Assembly: GCA_026418625.1 (NCBI GenBank)
Contig: JAOABA010000001.1
Location: 57,882 to 121,881 of the forward strand
Length of the DNA: 64,000 bases
Origin: Candidatus Kapaibacterium sp.
GTDB lineage: Bacteria; Bacteroidota; Ignavibacteria; Kapaibacteriales; UBA2268
Direction: 5' to 3'
Shown here: in pieces, positions 27,391-36,562 of the stretch
Layout: each line of letters begins with the position of its first letter
How positions within the stretch are numbered: position 1 is the stretch's first letter
Notes under the pieces: model-generated
Databases searched by the model: none
What the model saw: the letters and a program-made list of their open reading frames with translations, nothing else
What the model was told of the DNA's origin: nothing
Made by a program: the position numbers and the translations under genes

Positions 27391-30114
27391 ATGCAATCAT
27401 CATTTGATGATATTATTGTAAAACGTAATATAATTACGTCAAAGCCGAAAAATAAACAGAAATCTGACAAAAATGCAGCTCCTGAGGCTAAATCTTTGGA
27501 GGATTCGCTTAATAAAAATTTTAACAGAAATATCAAAATTCTTTCTTTATCTCTGTTTGTGCTTGCTTTACTGATTTTTCTATCCCTTATTTCTTACTCT
27601 CCCAAAGATGAAGCATTTACCGAATTGCAATTTAGCGATATGATAAAATTGCTTAAGGGCGACGATAGCTCAATTCTGAATACAATGACAACACATAATT
27701 TACTTGGCATAGTCGGAGCAATAATTTCAAATATACTAATAAACTATACTATCGGTTTTGGTGCTATTATCATTCCTTTTATAGTGGTATTGATTGCGAT
27801 TAGTCTGTTTCTATACAAAAGAGTAACTTGGTATTTCATACAAAAAATAATATTGCTTTTTTTAATGTCAATGACTTTCGCTGCTCTAATGGGTATTTTA
27901 ACTAAAACACCTTTGTTTCAGGATTTATCAAAAGAGTGGGCAGGTGCAGTCGGTTTTTTCCTTTCAACTGTTCTTTCAGGATTAATGGGAGTAGTCGGAA
28001 CCATTATAATACTTAGTTCATTGTTTCTAATCCAGTTCGTATTTGTAACGGAAATTAGAATTTCAAAAATTAAACAATTTTATGAATCAGTTTCTAATAT
28101 TATTAAATCAATATCTAATTTTATTGCTGAAAAGATTCAGTTCATAAGGTCAAAGTTTGCTTCAAACGAGAAAAATATTGAAAAGAAATTTGAAACAAGC
28201 GAAGAAGCTGAAGAGGATTTGGAACCCGCAAGAATAATAGTCAACACCGTTAATGATAATAATGAAAATGATGATATTCCTATTCCCGAAATAGTAAAAA
28301 GGTTTAGCTTGAATAAGCCACCTTCACCCGAACCGGAAATAAAAATAACAAGATTCAGCGAGCAAAGCCATTCACATAGTGACGAACTAAAAATTAACCA
28401 CTCTCAAAACAAAGAATTTGATAATAAAAAAACTACTATATCAAATTCTGCAAAAACTATCAATGATAATGTTATTCCTGATGACAAATCCATAAAAGAA
28501 ATTGCTGAAGATACTGATTTAGCCCTAATTGATGAAGCTAAAGAACCCTCAGCAGGTAAGAAATTAGTTATTACATTGAATGAATATGAGAAGGAGCCGG
28601 AACTAACAAATCCATTAAGTGTTGCTATTTATGATGAAGAAATTGATTATAAACCTCCAACATTTGATTTATTGATTAATGACAACGAAGAATACCAGAT
28701 TGATGAAAACGAATTAAAGCAAAATGCTAAAATTTTACAGGAAAAACTCGAAACTTTTAAAATTTACATTGAAAATTTAAGCGTTACTCCCGGTCCTGTG
28801 GTTACTCAATATGAGTTTGTCCCTGCTGCCGGAATAAAAATAAGCAAAATTGAGAGCCTTGTTGATGATATAGCACTTGCATTGAAAGCTCAGGGAATAA
28901 GAATTATAGCACCTATTCCCGGCAAAGGCACTGTCGGAATAGAAATTCCAAATAAAAATCCTGCCATTGTCAGGTTCAGCAGCATAGTAAAATCATCTCG
29001 CTACAATAACACAAATTTCAGGTTACCATTGGCACTTGGAAAAACTATTTCAGGGGAAGTATTTTGCACTGATTTATCAAGAATGCCACACTTATTGATG
29101 GCTGGTGCAACAGGTTCGGGTAAGAGTGTTGGAATAAACACTATTATTGCATCTCTCCTATTTAAAATTCATCCAAAAAATTTAAAATTTGTGATTATTG
29201 ATCCCAAAAAGGTTGAGTTAAAGCAATACGAGATGCTTGAGAATCATTTTCTTGCAGTTTCTCCTGATCTTGATAAAGCAATAATAACGGATCCACAAGA
29301 TGCTGTCATAGCTTTGAAAGCAGTCTGTGCTGAAATGGATTTGAGATATGAAATTCTTGCATCCGTCGGGCAAAGAAATATTTATGACTATAATAAAAAA
29401 GTCAAAGATGGAGCTTTTAAAAACCACGAAGATTATCTGCATAAACCAATGCCTTATATCATTGTCGTTATTGATGAATTGGCAGACCTTATGCTAACCG
29501 CTTCAAAAGAAGTTGAAGCACCAATTATTAGATTAGCTCAATTGGCAAGAGCAGTTGGCATTCACCTTGTAGTTGCAACGCAAAGGCCATCAGTAGATGT
29601 TATCACAGGAATTATCAAGGCTAATTTTCCCTCGAGGATTGCTTATCTAGTCGCTTCGAGGGTTGATTCAAGAACTATCTTCGATGTGATGGGAGCAGAG
29701 CAGTTGCTTGGAAATGGCGATATGCTTTTCCAAACAGGTGGTTCACCCCATCCTATAAGAATACAAAACTCATTCCTCTCTACTGAAGAGATTGAAAATA
29801 TTTGTGAATTTATCGGGAATCAAAAAGGCTATTCCCAACCATATATGTTACCCGCACTTAACGATAGTGCTGCTTCAAATAAGGTAATTGCAAAAGAAGA
29901 TCGAGACCCATTGTTCGAAGAAGCTGCTCGCCTTGTTATTCGTCATCAACAGGGTAGTGTTTCTCTTATTCAGAGAAGATTGAAAGTTGGTTATGCAAGA
30001 GCAGGAAGAATTATTGATGAGCTTGAAGCAGCTGGTGTTGTTGGTTCGTTTGATGGCAGCAAAGCTCGAGCTGTCCTTATGGAAAGTGAAGCTGAGTTGG
30101 AAGCAGTTCTATAA
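27391..30114 (+). CDS. ftsK: DNA translocase FtsK/SpoIIIE
   Basis: FtsK pumps DNA at the division septum to clear chromosome dimers and resolve termini. The 907-residue protein has four N-terminal membrane segments (about 50-215) and a long charged linker (about 230-430). The motor domain has Walker A GATGSGKSVGIN near 570, Walker B YIIVVIDELADLM, and LARAVGIHLVVATQRPSVDVITG. The C-terminal winged-helix gamma domain reads ISLIQRRLKVGYARAGRIID-like (here starting VSLIQRR). All parts of a standard FtsK are present. The stop is 3 bases from the convergent stop of the DprE1-like gene. Confidence 0.97.
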   Translation: MQSSFDDIIVKRNIITSKPKNKQKSDKNAAPEAKSLEDSLNKNFNRNIKILSLSLFVLALLIFLSLISYSPKDEAFTELQFSDMIKLLKGDDSSILNTMTTHNLLGIVGAIISNILINYTIGFGAIIIPFIVVLIAISLFLYKRVTWYFIQKIILLFLMSMTFAALMGILTKTPLFQDLSKEWAGAVGFFLSTVLSGLMGVVGTIIILSSLFLIQFVFVTEIRISKIKQFYESVSNIIKSISNFIAEKIQFIRSKFASNEKNIEKKFETSEEAEEDLEPARIIVNTVNDNNENDDIPIPEIVKRFSLNKPPSPEPEIKITRFSEQSHSHSDELKINHSQNKEFDNKKTTISNSAKTINDNVIPDDKSIKEIAEDTDLALIDEAKEPSAGKKLVITLNEYEKEPELTNPLSVAIYDEEIDYKPPTFDLLINDNEEYQIDENELKQNAKILQEKLETFKIYIENLSVTPGPVVTQYEFVPAAGIKISKIESLVDDIALALKAQGIRIIAPIPGKGTVGIEIPNKNPAIVRFSSIVKSSRYNNTNFRLPLALGKTISGEVFCTDLSRMPHLLMAGATGSGKSVGINTIIASLLFKIHPKNLKFVIIDPKKVELKQYEMLENHFLAVSPDLDKAIITDPQDAVIALKAVCAEMDLRYEILASVGQRNIYDYNKKVKDGAFKNHEDYLHKPMPYIIVVIDELADLMLTASKEVEAPIIRLAQLARAVGIHLVVATQRPSVDVITGIIKANFPSRIAYLVASRVDSRTIFDVMGAEQLLGNGDMLFQTGGSPHPIRIQNSFLSTEEIENICEFIGNQKGYSQPYMLPALNDSAASNKVIAKEDRDPLFEEAARLVIRHQQGSVSLIQRRLKVGYARAGRIIDELEAAGVVGSFDGSKARAVLMESEAELEAVL

Positions 30115-30117
30115 TTT

Positions 30118-31428
30118 TTAACTCATTACTCTTCTCCAGAAGCTCGAAGAGAATTTGGGGTCAATATAATTCATAAAGTCTTTGTGTTCGGGATAGAACC
30201 GGCGAAAATCTTCCCCTTTCATTCTTGCATCTTTTGCAGGATAGATTATACCTCCGGCAGATTTAACAATTTCATCTAATTCTTCAAGGCTTTTTAATGT
30301 TTTATCTCCATCGAACCTGAAATCAACCGCCATAGTCATTCCCTCTCTTGGGAACGATAGCATTCCGGGCGATTTGATATTACCAAATTTCTTTAGGACA
30401 GTCAAAAATGATGATAATCCGCTTTTTGAAATATGTTTGATTATTTCTTTTATAACATCTTTTTCGTTTTTCATTGGAACAACAAACTGATATTGCAAAA
30501 AGCCATTCTTCCCATAAGCTTTGTTCCAATATAGAATTGCATCAAGAGGGTAAAAAAATGGGTCGTAATGAATAAGCTTGGTTTCTTTATTTTGTAACTG
30601 TTTGTTGAAGTATAATTTGTTGAATATTTCAACAGTGAAAGAATTTATGAATGGAGCATCAAAAGGAAAAGTCTTGGTTTTGAATTTTGGCAGTTTTGGT
30701 AGCTTATGTTCGTCAGGGTGAGCGTGATTTCCCCGATTAAAAATACCTCTTCCCAACTTACTTCCTGTCGATGTGCAATCAACCCAAGAAACAGTATATT
30801 CGAAATCTTTTTCTGATTCCTCGTTAATCTCAAAGAATTCATCAATGTTAAAAAATTTGACAGAGTCCATAATAAAAAAAGGACTTGGACAAGGTTTCAG
30901 TTTGAATTCCACCCAAGTAATTAATCCGGTTAAACCTAGACCTCCAATTGTTGCCCTAAAAAAATCCTTGTTTTCATTTTCAGAGCATATTAATCTTTCT
31001 CCAGTTGATCTAAGTAACTCAAATTTTGTAATATGACATCCAAAAGTTCCGGCAATGTGATGATTTTTTCCGTGAACATCGTTAGCTACTGCACCTGCAA
31101 CTGAAATGAATTTTGTTCCGGGTGTTACTGGAAGAAACCAACCTTTTGGAACAAAAAAATCAAGGATTGATGCTAAAGTTACACCAGCTTCGCATTTCAA
31201 TAATCCTATTTTACTATCGAAAGAAATGAATTTATTCAAACCCGAACAATCCAGTAATGTTCCATTTTCATTAAGGCAACTGTCTCCATAGCTTTTCCCG
31301 AATCCATAAGGAAGTGTTGGATAATCGTAATTATCCAATGATGTTATGTCGTTTAACCAAAATAATTTTTTTGCTTCCTTATGCGTTACTTTTGGATATC
31401 TTCCCCAAGAATAATAATCATTTCTCAT
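30118..31428 (-). CDS. FAD-dependent oxidase, decaprenylphosphoryl-ribose 2'-oxidase (DprE1)-like
   Basis: DprE1 oxidises the 2'-hydroxyl of polyprenylphosphoryl ribose, the first half of its epimerisation to the arabinose form. The 436-residue protein shows the FAD PCMH domain at its N-terminus: YGFGKSYGDSCLN (about 41-53), PGTKFISVAGAVANDVHGKN and the covalent-family-like GTFGCHI that in DprE1 surrounds the flavin. The C-terminal half matches the substrate domain (FLQYQFVVPM, AVDFRFDG, YPAKDARM). Its ATG overlaps the stop of the HAD-UbiA gene as ATGA, so the two are coupled and likely act in one pathway. No DprE2-type reductase is seen nearby. Other aldonolactone-type oxidases are an alternative. 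Confidence 0.82.
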   Translation of the reverse strand: MRNDYYSWGRYPKVTHKEAKKLFWLNDITSLDNYDYPTLPYGFGKSYGDSCLNENGTLLDCSGLNKFISFDSKIGLLKCEAGVTLASILDFFVPKGWFLPVTPGTKFISVAGAVANDVHGKNHHIAGTFGCHITKFELLRSTGERLICSENENKDFFRATIGGLGLTGLITWVEFKLKPCPSPFFIMDSVKFFNIDEFFEINEESEKDFEYTVSWVDCTSTGSKLGRGIFNRGNHAHPDEHKLPKLPKFKTKTFPFDAPFINSFTVEIFNKLYFNKQLQNKETKLIHYDPFFYPLDAILYWNKAYGKNGFLQYQFVVPMKNEKDVIKEIIKHISKSGLSSFLTVLKKFGNIKSPGMLSFPREGMTMAVDFRFDGDKTLKSLEELDEIVKSAGGIIYPAKDARMKGEDFRRFYPEHKDFMNYIDPKFSSSFWRRVMS

Positions 31429-32870
31429 AAAATTGTAGCCAGAATTATTAGAATTGTAATTATTGAAAAAATTAAGTGGCTCGTTTTATCCTTGACCGTA
31501 AAAACAATTGGGTCATCGTCCATTTCGTTCCTGTTTGCAAGGAACCAAATCCTTGTTATCCAGAGTAATATAAAAATTGCCACGGGCCAAAGCAATTCAG
31601 GAACATTGTAAAGTTTTAAAACCTCTGGTGAATAAATATATAAAGCAAAAATAACAACTGACAGATAACCGCTTGTTGGTCCAAGAATTGAAATTAAGTT
31701 CAAATCATCAACAATATAACCTCGCCCTGATGTTTTATTTTTATTTTCCATTTGCATCACTCTCAACTCAGTAAATCTCTTCAAAATAGCAAGGCTTAAA
31801 AATAAAAATACAGAAAAAGCTAAAAGCCATTTTGAAACAATAACATCAACAGCTACAGCTCCACCAATTAACCTTATGGTATATAAAATGGAAAGAATAA
31901 AGATATCGAGTATATAAATTTTCTTTAAATAAAATGAATAAAGTGTTGTTATGAAAAGATAAATCAGGAGAACTATGGTAAACTCAAGCGATAAAAATAG
32001 CAAGGAGCTACCAAGCCCCAAAATGAACAAAATAGGAATAATTACCAGAGCTGTTTTTATGGATAAATTCCCGGATGCTATTGGTCTGTTTTTCTTCCTT
32101 GGATGCTTACGGTCTGCCTCAATGTCGAGTAAGTCATTAATAACATAGACAAATGATGCAACAAAACTAAATGAAAAAAATGCTATAATGGATTTGATAA
32201 TGAGTTCGACATTATCCAACTTATGAGCCATTAAAAGCGGAAGAAAAATCAAAAGGTTCTTAAGCCATTGATGAACTCGGATTTCCTTTAAAATCAGTTT
32301 AAGAGTATTATTTTTTTTCTCAAATACTTTTTCAATATTATTAAACTTTTCAACTTTTTTCAAAGTATTAGAACTTGGCTCGACTAATATTGATTTTCTG
32401 GCTTTTCCCCAAACAGCGATGTCAGCTTTTGAATCACCGATGTAATCGTATCCAAATTCACCAAATTTCTCAACAAGAAATAATGTTTTATTACTTGACT
32501 TTAAGTTTTTTTCTGAGCTTGTTCCATAAGCTTCATCAAATAATCTAAGGTGATTGGAAACAGAATCAGCTACTTCTTGTAATGATGCAGTGATTAAGAT
32601 GATTTTTCTTCCTTCATCTTTTTTCAATTTTAAAAATTCCAACAAATCATTCCTATATGGTAATGTTTCAGGTTTGATTTGATAAAAAGATAAAATTTTT
32701 CTTTTGAAATAGTATTTCCCTTTTAAAATCCAGAACGGAAGAAGAAAAATAATCAAAGGATGGTTCTTTAATGCACAGAATATCGAATCAGCTAATGAAT
32801 CTGAACTGATTAATGTCTCATCGAGGTCAACGCAAATAGGAATTTCTTTTTCTGATTTATTACCAGCCAA
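31425..32870 (-). CDS. HAD phosphatase fused to UbiA-type polyprenyl phosphoribosyltransferase (DPPR synthase-like)
   Basis: Residues 1-205 form a HAD domain with motif I DLDET (Asp15, Asp17), motif II IILITAS and motif IV YIGDSKADIAVW. Residues 205-481 form a UbiA-type membrane domain of about eight helices. NDLLDIEADRKHPRKKNRPI near 246 is the DPPR-synthase form of the UbiA aspartate motif, and a second match is YSFYLKKIYILD. In mycobacteria DPPR synthase joins PRPP to decaprenyl phosphate, a phosphatase removes the 5-phosphate, and DprE1/E2 epimerise the ribose. Here the phosphatase may be fused in. The start is a TTG. It overlaps the DprE1-like gene by 4 bases. The substrate is inferred. 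Confidence 0.8.
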   Translation of the reverse strand: MAGNKSEKEIPICVDLDETLISSDSLADSIFCALKNHPLIIFLLPFWILKGKYYFKRKILSFYQIKPETLPYRNDLLEFLKLKKDEGRKIILITASLQEVADSVSNHLRLFDEAYGTSSEKNLKSSNKTLFLVEKFGEFGYDYIGDSKADIAVWGKARKSILVEPSSNTLKKVEKFNNIEKVFEKKNNTLKLILKEIRVHQWLKNLLIFLPLLMAHKLDNVELIIKSIIAFFSFSFVASFVYVINDLLDIEADRKHPRKKNRPIASGNLSIKTALVIIPILFILGLGSSLLFLSLEFTIVLLIYLFITTLYSFYLKKIYILDIFILSILYTIRLIGGAVAVDVIVSKWLLAFSVFLFLSLAILKRFTELRVMQMENKNKTSGRGYIVDDLNLISILGPTSGYLSVVIFALYIYSPEVLKLYNVPELLWPVAIFILLWITRIWFLANRNEMDDDPIVFTVKDKTSHLIFSIITILIILATIL

Positions 32871-32934
32871 TATTCTACTTTGATGTCACAAAAAAAGCAA
32901 TTTAGCAATATTAACTGAAAATCTGAATAAAATT

Positions 32935-34308
32935 TTATTTTAGCTCTTTGCCGTAGTGTTCATACATATATTCTACTATAGCTTTTGCCTCGTTTGGTCT
33001 AAGTCCTTGAGCTGGCATAGGCGGATAATTCGGGTCAACTTTCACCGGATTAAGGATAAATTTAACCATATCATCCTTTTTATTAAGGTATTTAACCAGA
33101 ACTTCTTTGTGGGGTGGACCAACTAATTTTTCCTCAAAACGGTGGCAGGCAACACATTTAGCCTTATAAAGCTCTTCCCCGTTTACCTTTTGCTCTCCCC
33201 CACCAGCAGCCAATAGAATAGCTTTCTCCTCCTGCTCATATTTGTCAGCTAATTTTAAAATTTGGTCACTGACTGAAATTCCGAAGGCTGTCTGTTCTTT
33301 GTAAATAATTAATGCAAAAATCAATAATAAAATATAAAATCCGGGAACTGCAGATTTATAATTATTTTCCTTGATTGACTGGTAGAAAAGATGAAGAACA
33401 ATGAATGACAAGAAAAATGTTATTGTAATTATTATATAAATCAGGTTTGTCATTGCTGTTCGTGGAGTTGTAAATAGATTGAACACAAAAAAGACAGGTT
33501 GGAAAAATGTAAATGCTAAGGCTATCCAAGAGTTCAATTTCTGAGAATAATCCATATATCTTTCTGACCTATCGAAGCTTGGTTTGTCCCAGAAATAAAA
33601 TTTAACTATAAAAGCAACTCCGGTTATTGCAAAGGCAGTGATAATAAAATGTAAAAACTTGGTTATGCTGTCAAATGAGAATAGAACATTTATTAAAGAT
33701 ATATCGCCAGTCCAGTGTGCTTTGTCAACAACTAATGCTGAGCTACCCACAAAAATCCATAATGAGAAAAACAGAAAAACAATGCTCCAAATTGAAGTTC
33801 TTGAATTTAGTTTCTCAGTTGCTATTTTATAATTTTCTATTTCCTCTTCATCAATGTTTTCATTTGGACTTGTTCTTTTGAAAATCCAGCTTAAATGAAG
33901 TGAATGTTTGTAAGAATAAGCTAACACTATACCAATTAAATACAAAAGAAAAGCAAAAACCAAAAATCCGCTAATATTAACTGTCGTTAAATAAAGCAAT
34001 TGGTTGTAAATCATTATGATACTGAAAAATGGGATAATTCCAAGACCGAAACCCATTATTTTCGATGCTGTTATTAAATCAATATAATCAGAAGAAAGCC
34101 TAAAGAAAAATTGACTCTCATTAATAAATTCAGAGCCCTGCTTGGCAAACTTTCTGCTTTTGTTTCTGAATATATAAGAAAGTATGCTGCTCGCAAAGAG
34201 CACACCTGAAAAAATTAAAAAGACTACATTAGCTAAAATTAGCAAATATTTAAGTAAAATTAAATTATCACCTGAATGAGGAAGAACCAAACTATCGAAA
34301 AAATCCAT
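32935..34308 (-). CDS. Multi-pass membrane protein with C-terminal monohaem cytochrome c domain
   Basis: The 457-residue protein has about eight membrane segments (roughly residues 21-48, 85-105, 112-131, 172-192, 218-240, 262-285, 287-311 and 332-347). A cytochrome c domain follows with CVACH at 385-389 and PMPAQGL further on, whose methionine is a likely axial ligand. The membrane part is not one I recognise. It has a few histidines in or near helices (His135, His138, His230), which could bind haem but this is not established. It is the last gene of the respiratory operon, about 20 bases after ctaB, so it probably feeds or receives electrons next to the caa3 oxidase. Confidence 0.7.
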   Translation of the reverse strand: MDFFDSLVLPHSGDNLILLKYLLILANVVFLIFSGVLFASSILSYIFRNKSRKFAKQGSEFINESQFFFRLSSDYIDLITASKIMGFGLGIIPFFSIIMIYNQLLYLTTVNISGFLVFAFLLYLIGIVLAYSYKHSLHLSWIFKRTSPNENIDEEEIENYKIATEKLNSRTSIWSIVFLFFSLWIFVGSSALVVDKAHWTGDISLINVLFSFDSITKFLHFIITAFAITGVAFIVKFYFWDKPSFDRSERYMDYSQKLNSWIALAFTFFQPVFFVFNLFTTPRTAMTNLIYIIITITFFLSFIVLHLFYQSIKENNYKSAVPGFYILLLIFALIIYKEQTAFGISVSDQILKLADKYEQEEKAILLAAGGGEQKVNGEELYKAKCVACHRFEEKLVGPPHKEVLVKYLNKKDDMVKFILNPVKVDPNYPPMPAQGLRPNEAKAIVEYMYEHYGKELK

Positions 34309-34329
34309 ATTTATTCCTTTTTTTCTTAA

Positions 34330-35232
34330 TTACTTAATATTTGTTATTAATTTATCTACTGTTAACAACATCATTACAATCAATACAAAGAAATTCAATC
34401 TTAAAAAAGCCATTTTGAAAACCTTCGGTTCAATAATTGTTGAACTTGTGAATTTTAGATTTAATAAACTTTTTGTTCTGATTATCAACCAAATCCCAGC
34501 AATTATTAATAAAGATATTGTTAGTAAGCTTTTAGTTCCACCAAAAAGTGGTATTAGAAAACAGCTTGCAACCAAACCGATTATCCATACATAGGTAATT
34601 CTAACAAGCTGAGATTTTGAAAAAATATTAGTCAAAGTCGGAAAACCGCCTCTTCTATAATCATCATCATAAACCATTAGTAAAAGCCAGAAATGAGGTA
34701 TCTGCCAAATAAAGAAAAATAGCGCCAAAGCCCAAAGCTGTGGTTCTGTCAATAAACCACCTGACGCAGTCCAGCCTATTGCAGGGGGTATTGCTCCGAT
34801 TAAGGCACCGGGAAAAACAGCAAGTGCTGTTTTCATCTTCATTGGCGTGTAAATGAAATTATACCAAATTATGGCGAGAACCCCTAATAAAAACGGTATT
34901 AAGCCGAAATTGAGAATTAAAATTAAGAGTCCTAATGAAATTGTTAAAAGTGAAATTAATAATCCAGATTTTCTTGATATTAAATTTGTTGGCAAAGGTC
35001 TCTTTTTTGTTCTATTCATTAATGAGTCAGGATAAACTTCCTGCCATTGATTCAAAGCTGCAGAACCAAAAGATAGAACAAAAACGCCTATCATATTAAA
35101 TAAAAGTCCCAAATCAACCTGTCCATAGGGTAAAATATAACCCAAAGCTGAAGAAATAGCAACAAAAGCAGTAATTCGGACCTTACCAAATTCCAAGATT
35201 GAGTTTATGATATTTCTATTAATTAATGTCAT
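34330..35232 (-). CDS. ctaB: Protoheme IX farnesyltransferase
   Basis: CtaB (CyoE) adds a farnesyl group to haem B to make haem O, the precursor of haem A in aa3-type oxidases. The 300-residue membrane protein shows LNQWQEVYPDSLMNRTKKRP near 60, the aspartate-rich prenyl site of the family. It also shows TPMKMKTALAVFPGALIGAIPP and IWQIPHFWLLLMVYDDDYRR, which carries the second acidic cluster. It lies directly downstream of coxB. A haem A synthase (CtaA) is not in the window. Confidence 0.96.
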   Translation of the reverse strand: MTLINRNIINSILEFGKVRITAFVAISSALGYILPYGQVDLGLLFNMIGVFVLSFGSAALNQWQEVYPDSLMNRTKKRPLPTNLISRKSGLLISLLTISLGLLILILNFGLIPFLLGVLAIIWYNFIYTPMKMKTALAVFPGALIGAIPPAIGWTASGGLLTEPQLWALALFFFIWQIPHFWLLLMVYDDDYRRGGFPTLTNIFSKSQLVRITYVWIIGLVASCFLIPLFGGTKSLLTISLLIIAGIWLIIRTKSLLNLKFTSSTIIEPKVFKMAFLRLNFFVLIVMMLLTVDKLITNIK

Positions 35233-35241
35233 AACTTAGAC

Positions 35242-36234
35242 TTAATTAAATGTTTTGAGTGCTTCAACAACAGCAGTTAATTCTTCTTCAGATAACCTGT
35301 TTCTAAAACTTGGCATTGAATTCTTTTTGTAACCTTTTACTATCTCATTATTAGGATTAACAATAGAATTAACTAAATATTCATCGTCAACGATTACTTC
35401 AACTTCCTTATTATCCTTAATCACAGTTCTTCTTGCTTTGGAAAGTTCTTTAAATGATGGTGCATTAATTATTGAGCCGTCAAAACTATGACATTGAACA
35501 CAACCTTTTTTAATTAAAATACCGTGACCAACAGGATTATCGTCTATATTTAGTGTTAATGATGACCAAGTTTTATCATCAACTTTTTTATCAATCAAGT
35601 TAGCGCTTGTTGTGTCTTTCTTTTCGTTTGACATACCATCGCTAATCCAATTATAATAATCTGGAATAGGTATTACGTGAAGAGTAGTATACATCAAAGA
35701 GTGGTTCATTCCGCAATATTCAGCGCAAGCAATATCGAAATTCCCTGTTTCTTTTGCATTGAGAACGAAATAATTTTCTCTGTGGGGATTTACATCTTCT
35801 TTGATTCTAAATTTAGGAATATAAAAAGCGTGATTAACGTCAGCAGATTTCAAAAGAAACTTGACAGGTGTATTAACAGGGATATATAGTGTATCAGATT
35901 TTTTTCCGTTTGGATATTCAAAACTCCAAGCCCACATTTTTGCTGTAACTTTTATTGTTATAGCGTTTTCAGGAACATCTCTTGAAGTTGTATAAACAGC
36001 ATATCCAAAATAAAACATTAAAAGAGCCAAAACTGTTGGAATCACAATCCATAAAATTTCGAGGAATGTATTACCATGGATATTATTGGCTACCGGATGC
36101 CTTTTTCTATTATATTTAATCACAAAATATATCATTGCGACGGTAATTCCAAGCAGAAATAGGAAGGAAATACCAACAATAAAGAGCATAACTGCATCTA
36201 CTGAACCTGCATAATCTGATGGTCCTTTAAACAT
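35242..36234 (-). CDS. coxB: Cytochrome c oxidase subunit II with fused cytochrome c domain (caa3 type)
   Basis: Subunit II receives electrons through the CuA centre. The 330-residue protein has two N-terminal membrane helices (about 12-40 and 57-80). The cupredoxin domain has all CuA ligands in order: His135, Cys170, Glu172, Cys174, His178 and Met181. A C-terminal cytochrome c domain carries CVQCH (245-249) with a later methionine in NSMPSF. The fused haem makes this a caa3-type oxidase. The gene lies between coxD and ctaB. Confidence 0.97.
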   Translation of the reverse strand: MFKGPSDYAGSVDAVMLFIVGISFLFLLGITVAMIYFVIKYNRKRHPVANNIHGNTFLEILWIVIPTVLALLMFYFGYAVYTTSRDVPENAITIKVTAKMWAWSFEYPNGKKSDTLYIPVNTPVKFLLKSADVNHAFYIPKFRIKEDVNPHRENYFVLNAKETGNFDIACAEYCGMNHSLMYTTLHVIPIPDYYNWISDGMSNEKKDTTSANLIDKKVDDKTWSSLTLNIDDNPVGHGILIKKGCVQCHSFDGSIINAPSFKELSKARRTVIKDNKEVEVIVDDEYLVNSIVNPNNEIVKGYKKNSMPSFRNRLSEEELTAVVEALKTFN

Positions 36235-36242
36235 TTACTGCC

Positions 36243-36539
36243 TCATCTGAAAAAAATATCAAAAGAAATTAAGATAAAGACTGCTAATAAAGTCATAATT
36301 GCAACTCCAAGGAATACCTTGAAGATTGGTTCATCAAATTTAATGTGCATAAACACATTTACAACTAAAATTGATTTCACCAAAGCTATTAATAGAGCAG
36401 TGAATAAAATGAAATTCCCAAGGTTTATTCCTGATACAGCAACGGTAGTTACTGTTAAGCTTAATAAAACCAACCAAATTAGGACATAAGTCCCATATCC
36501 CACTTGATGTTTATCTGCTGTGTGCTGTTCTTGACTCAT
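36243..36539 (-). CDS. Cytochrome c oxidase subunit IV (CoxD-like)
   Basis: The 98-residue protein has three membrane segments (about 14-36, 40-60, 73-95). YVLIWLVLLSLTVTTVAVSG, then ALVKSILVVNVFMHIKFDEP, is the pattern of the small bacterial subunit IV of caa3 and related quinol oxidases. It stabilises the complex and is not catalytic. It sits in the usual place between subunits III and II, with short gaps on either side. Confidence 0.88.
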   Translation of the reverse strand: MSQEQHTADKHQVGYGTYVLIWLVLLSLTVTTVAVSGINLGNFILFTALLIALVKSILVVNVFMHIKFDEPIFKVFLGVAIMTLLAVFILISFDIFFR

Positions 36540-36562
36540 ATTTCAATCTTAGTAATTAAAAA

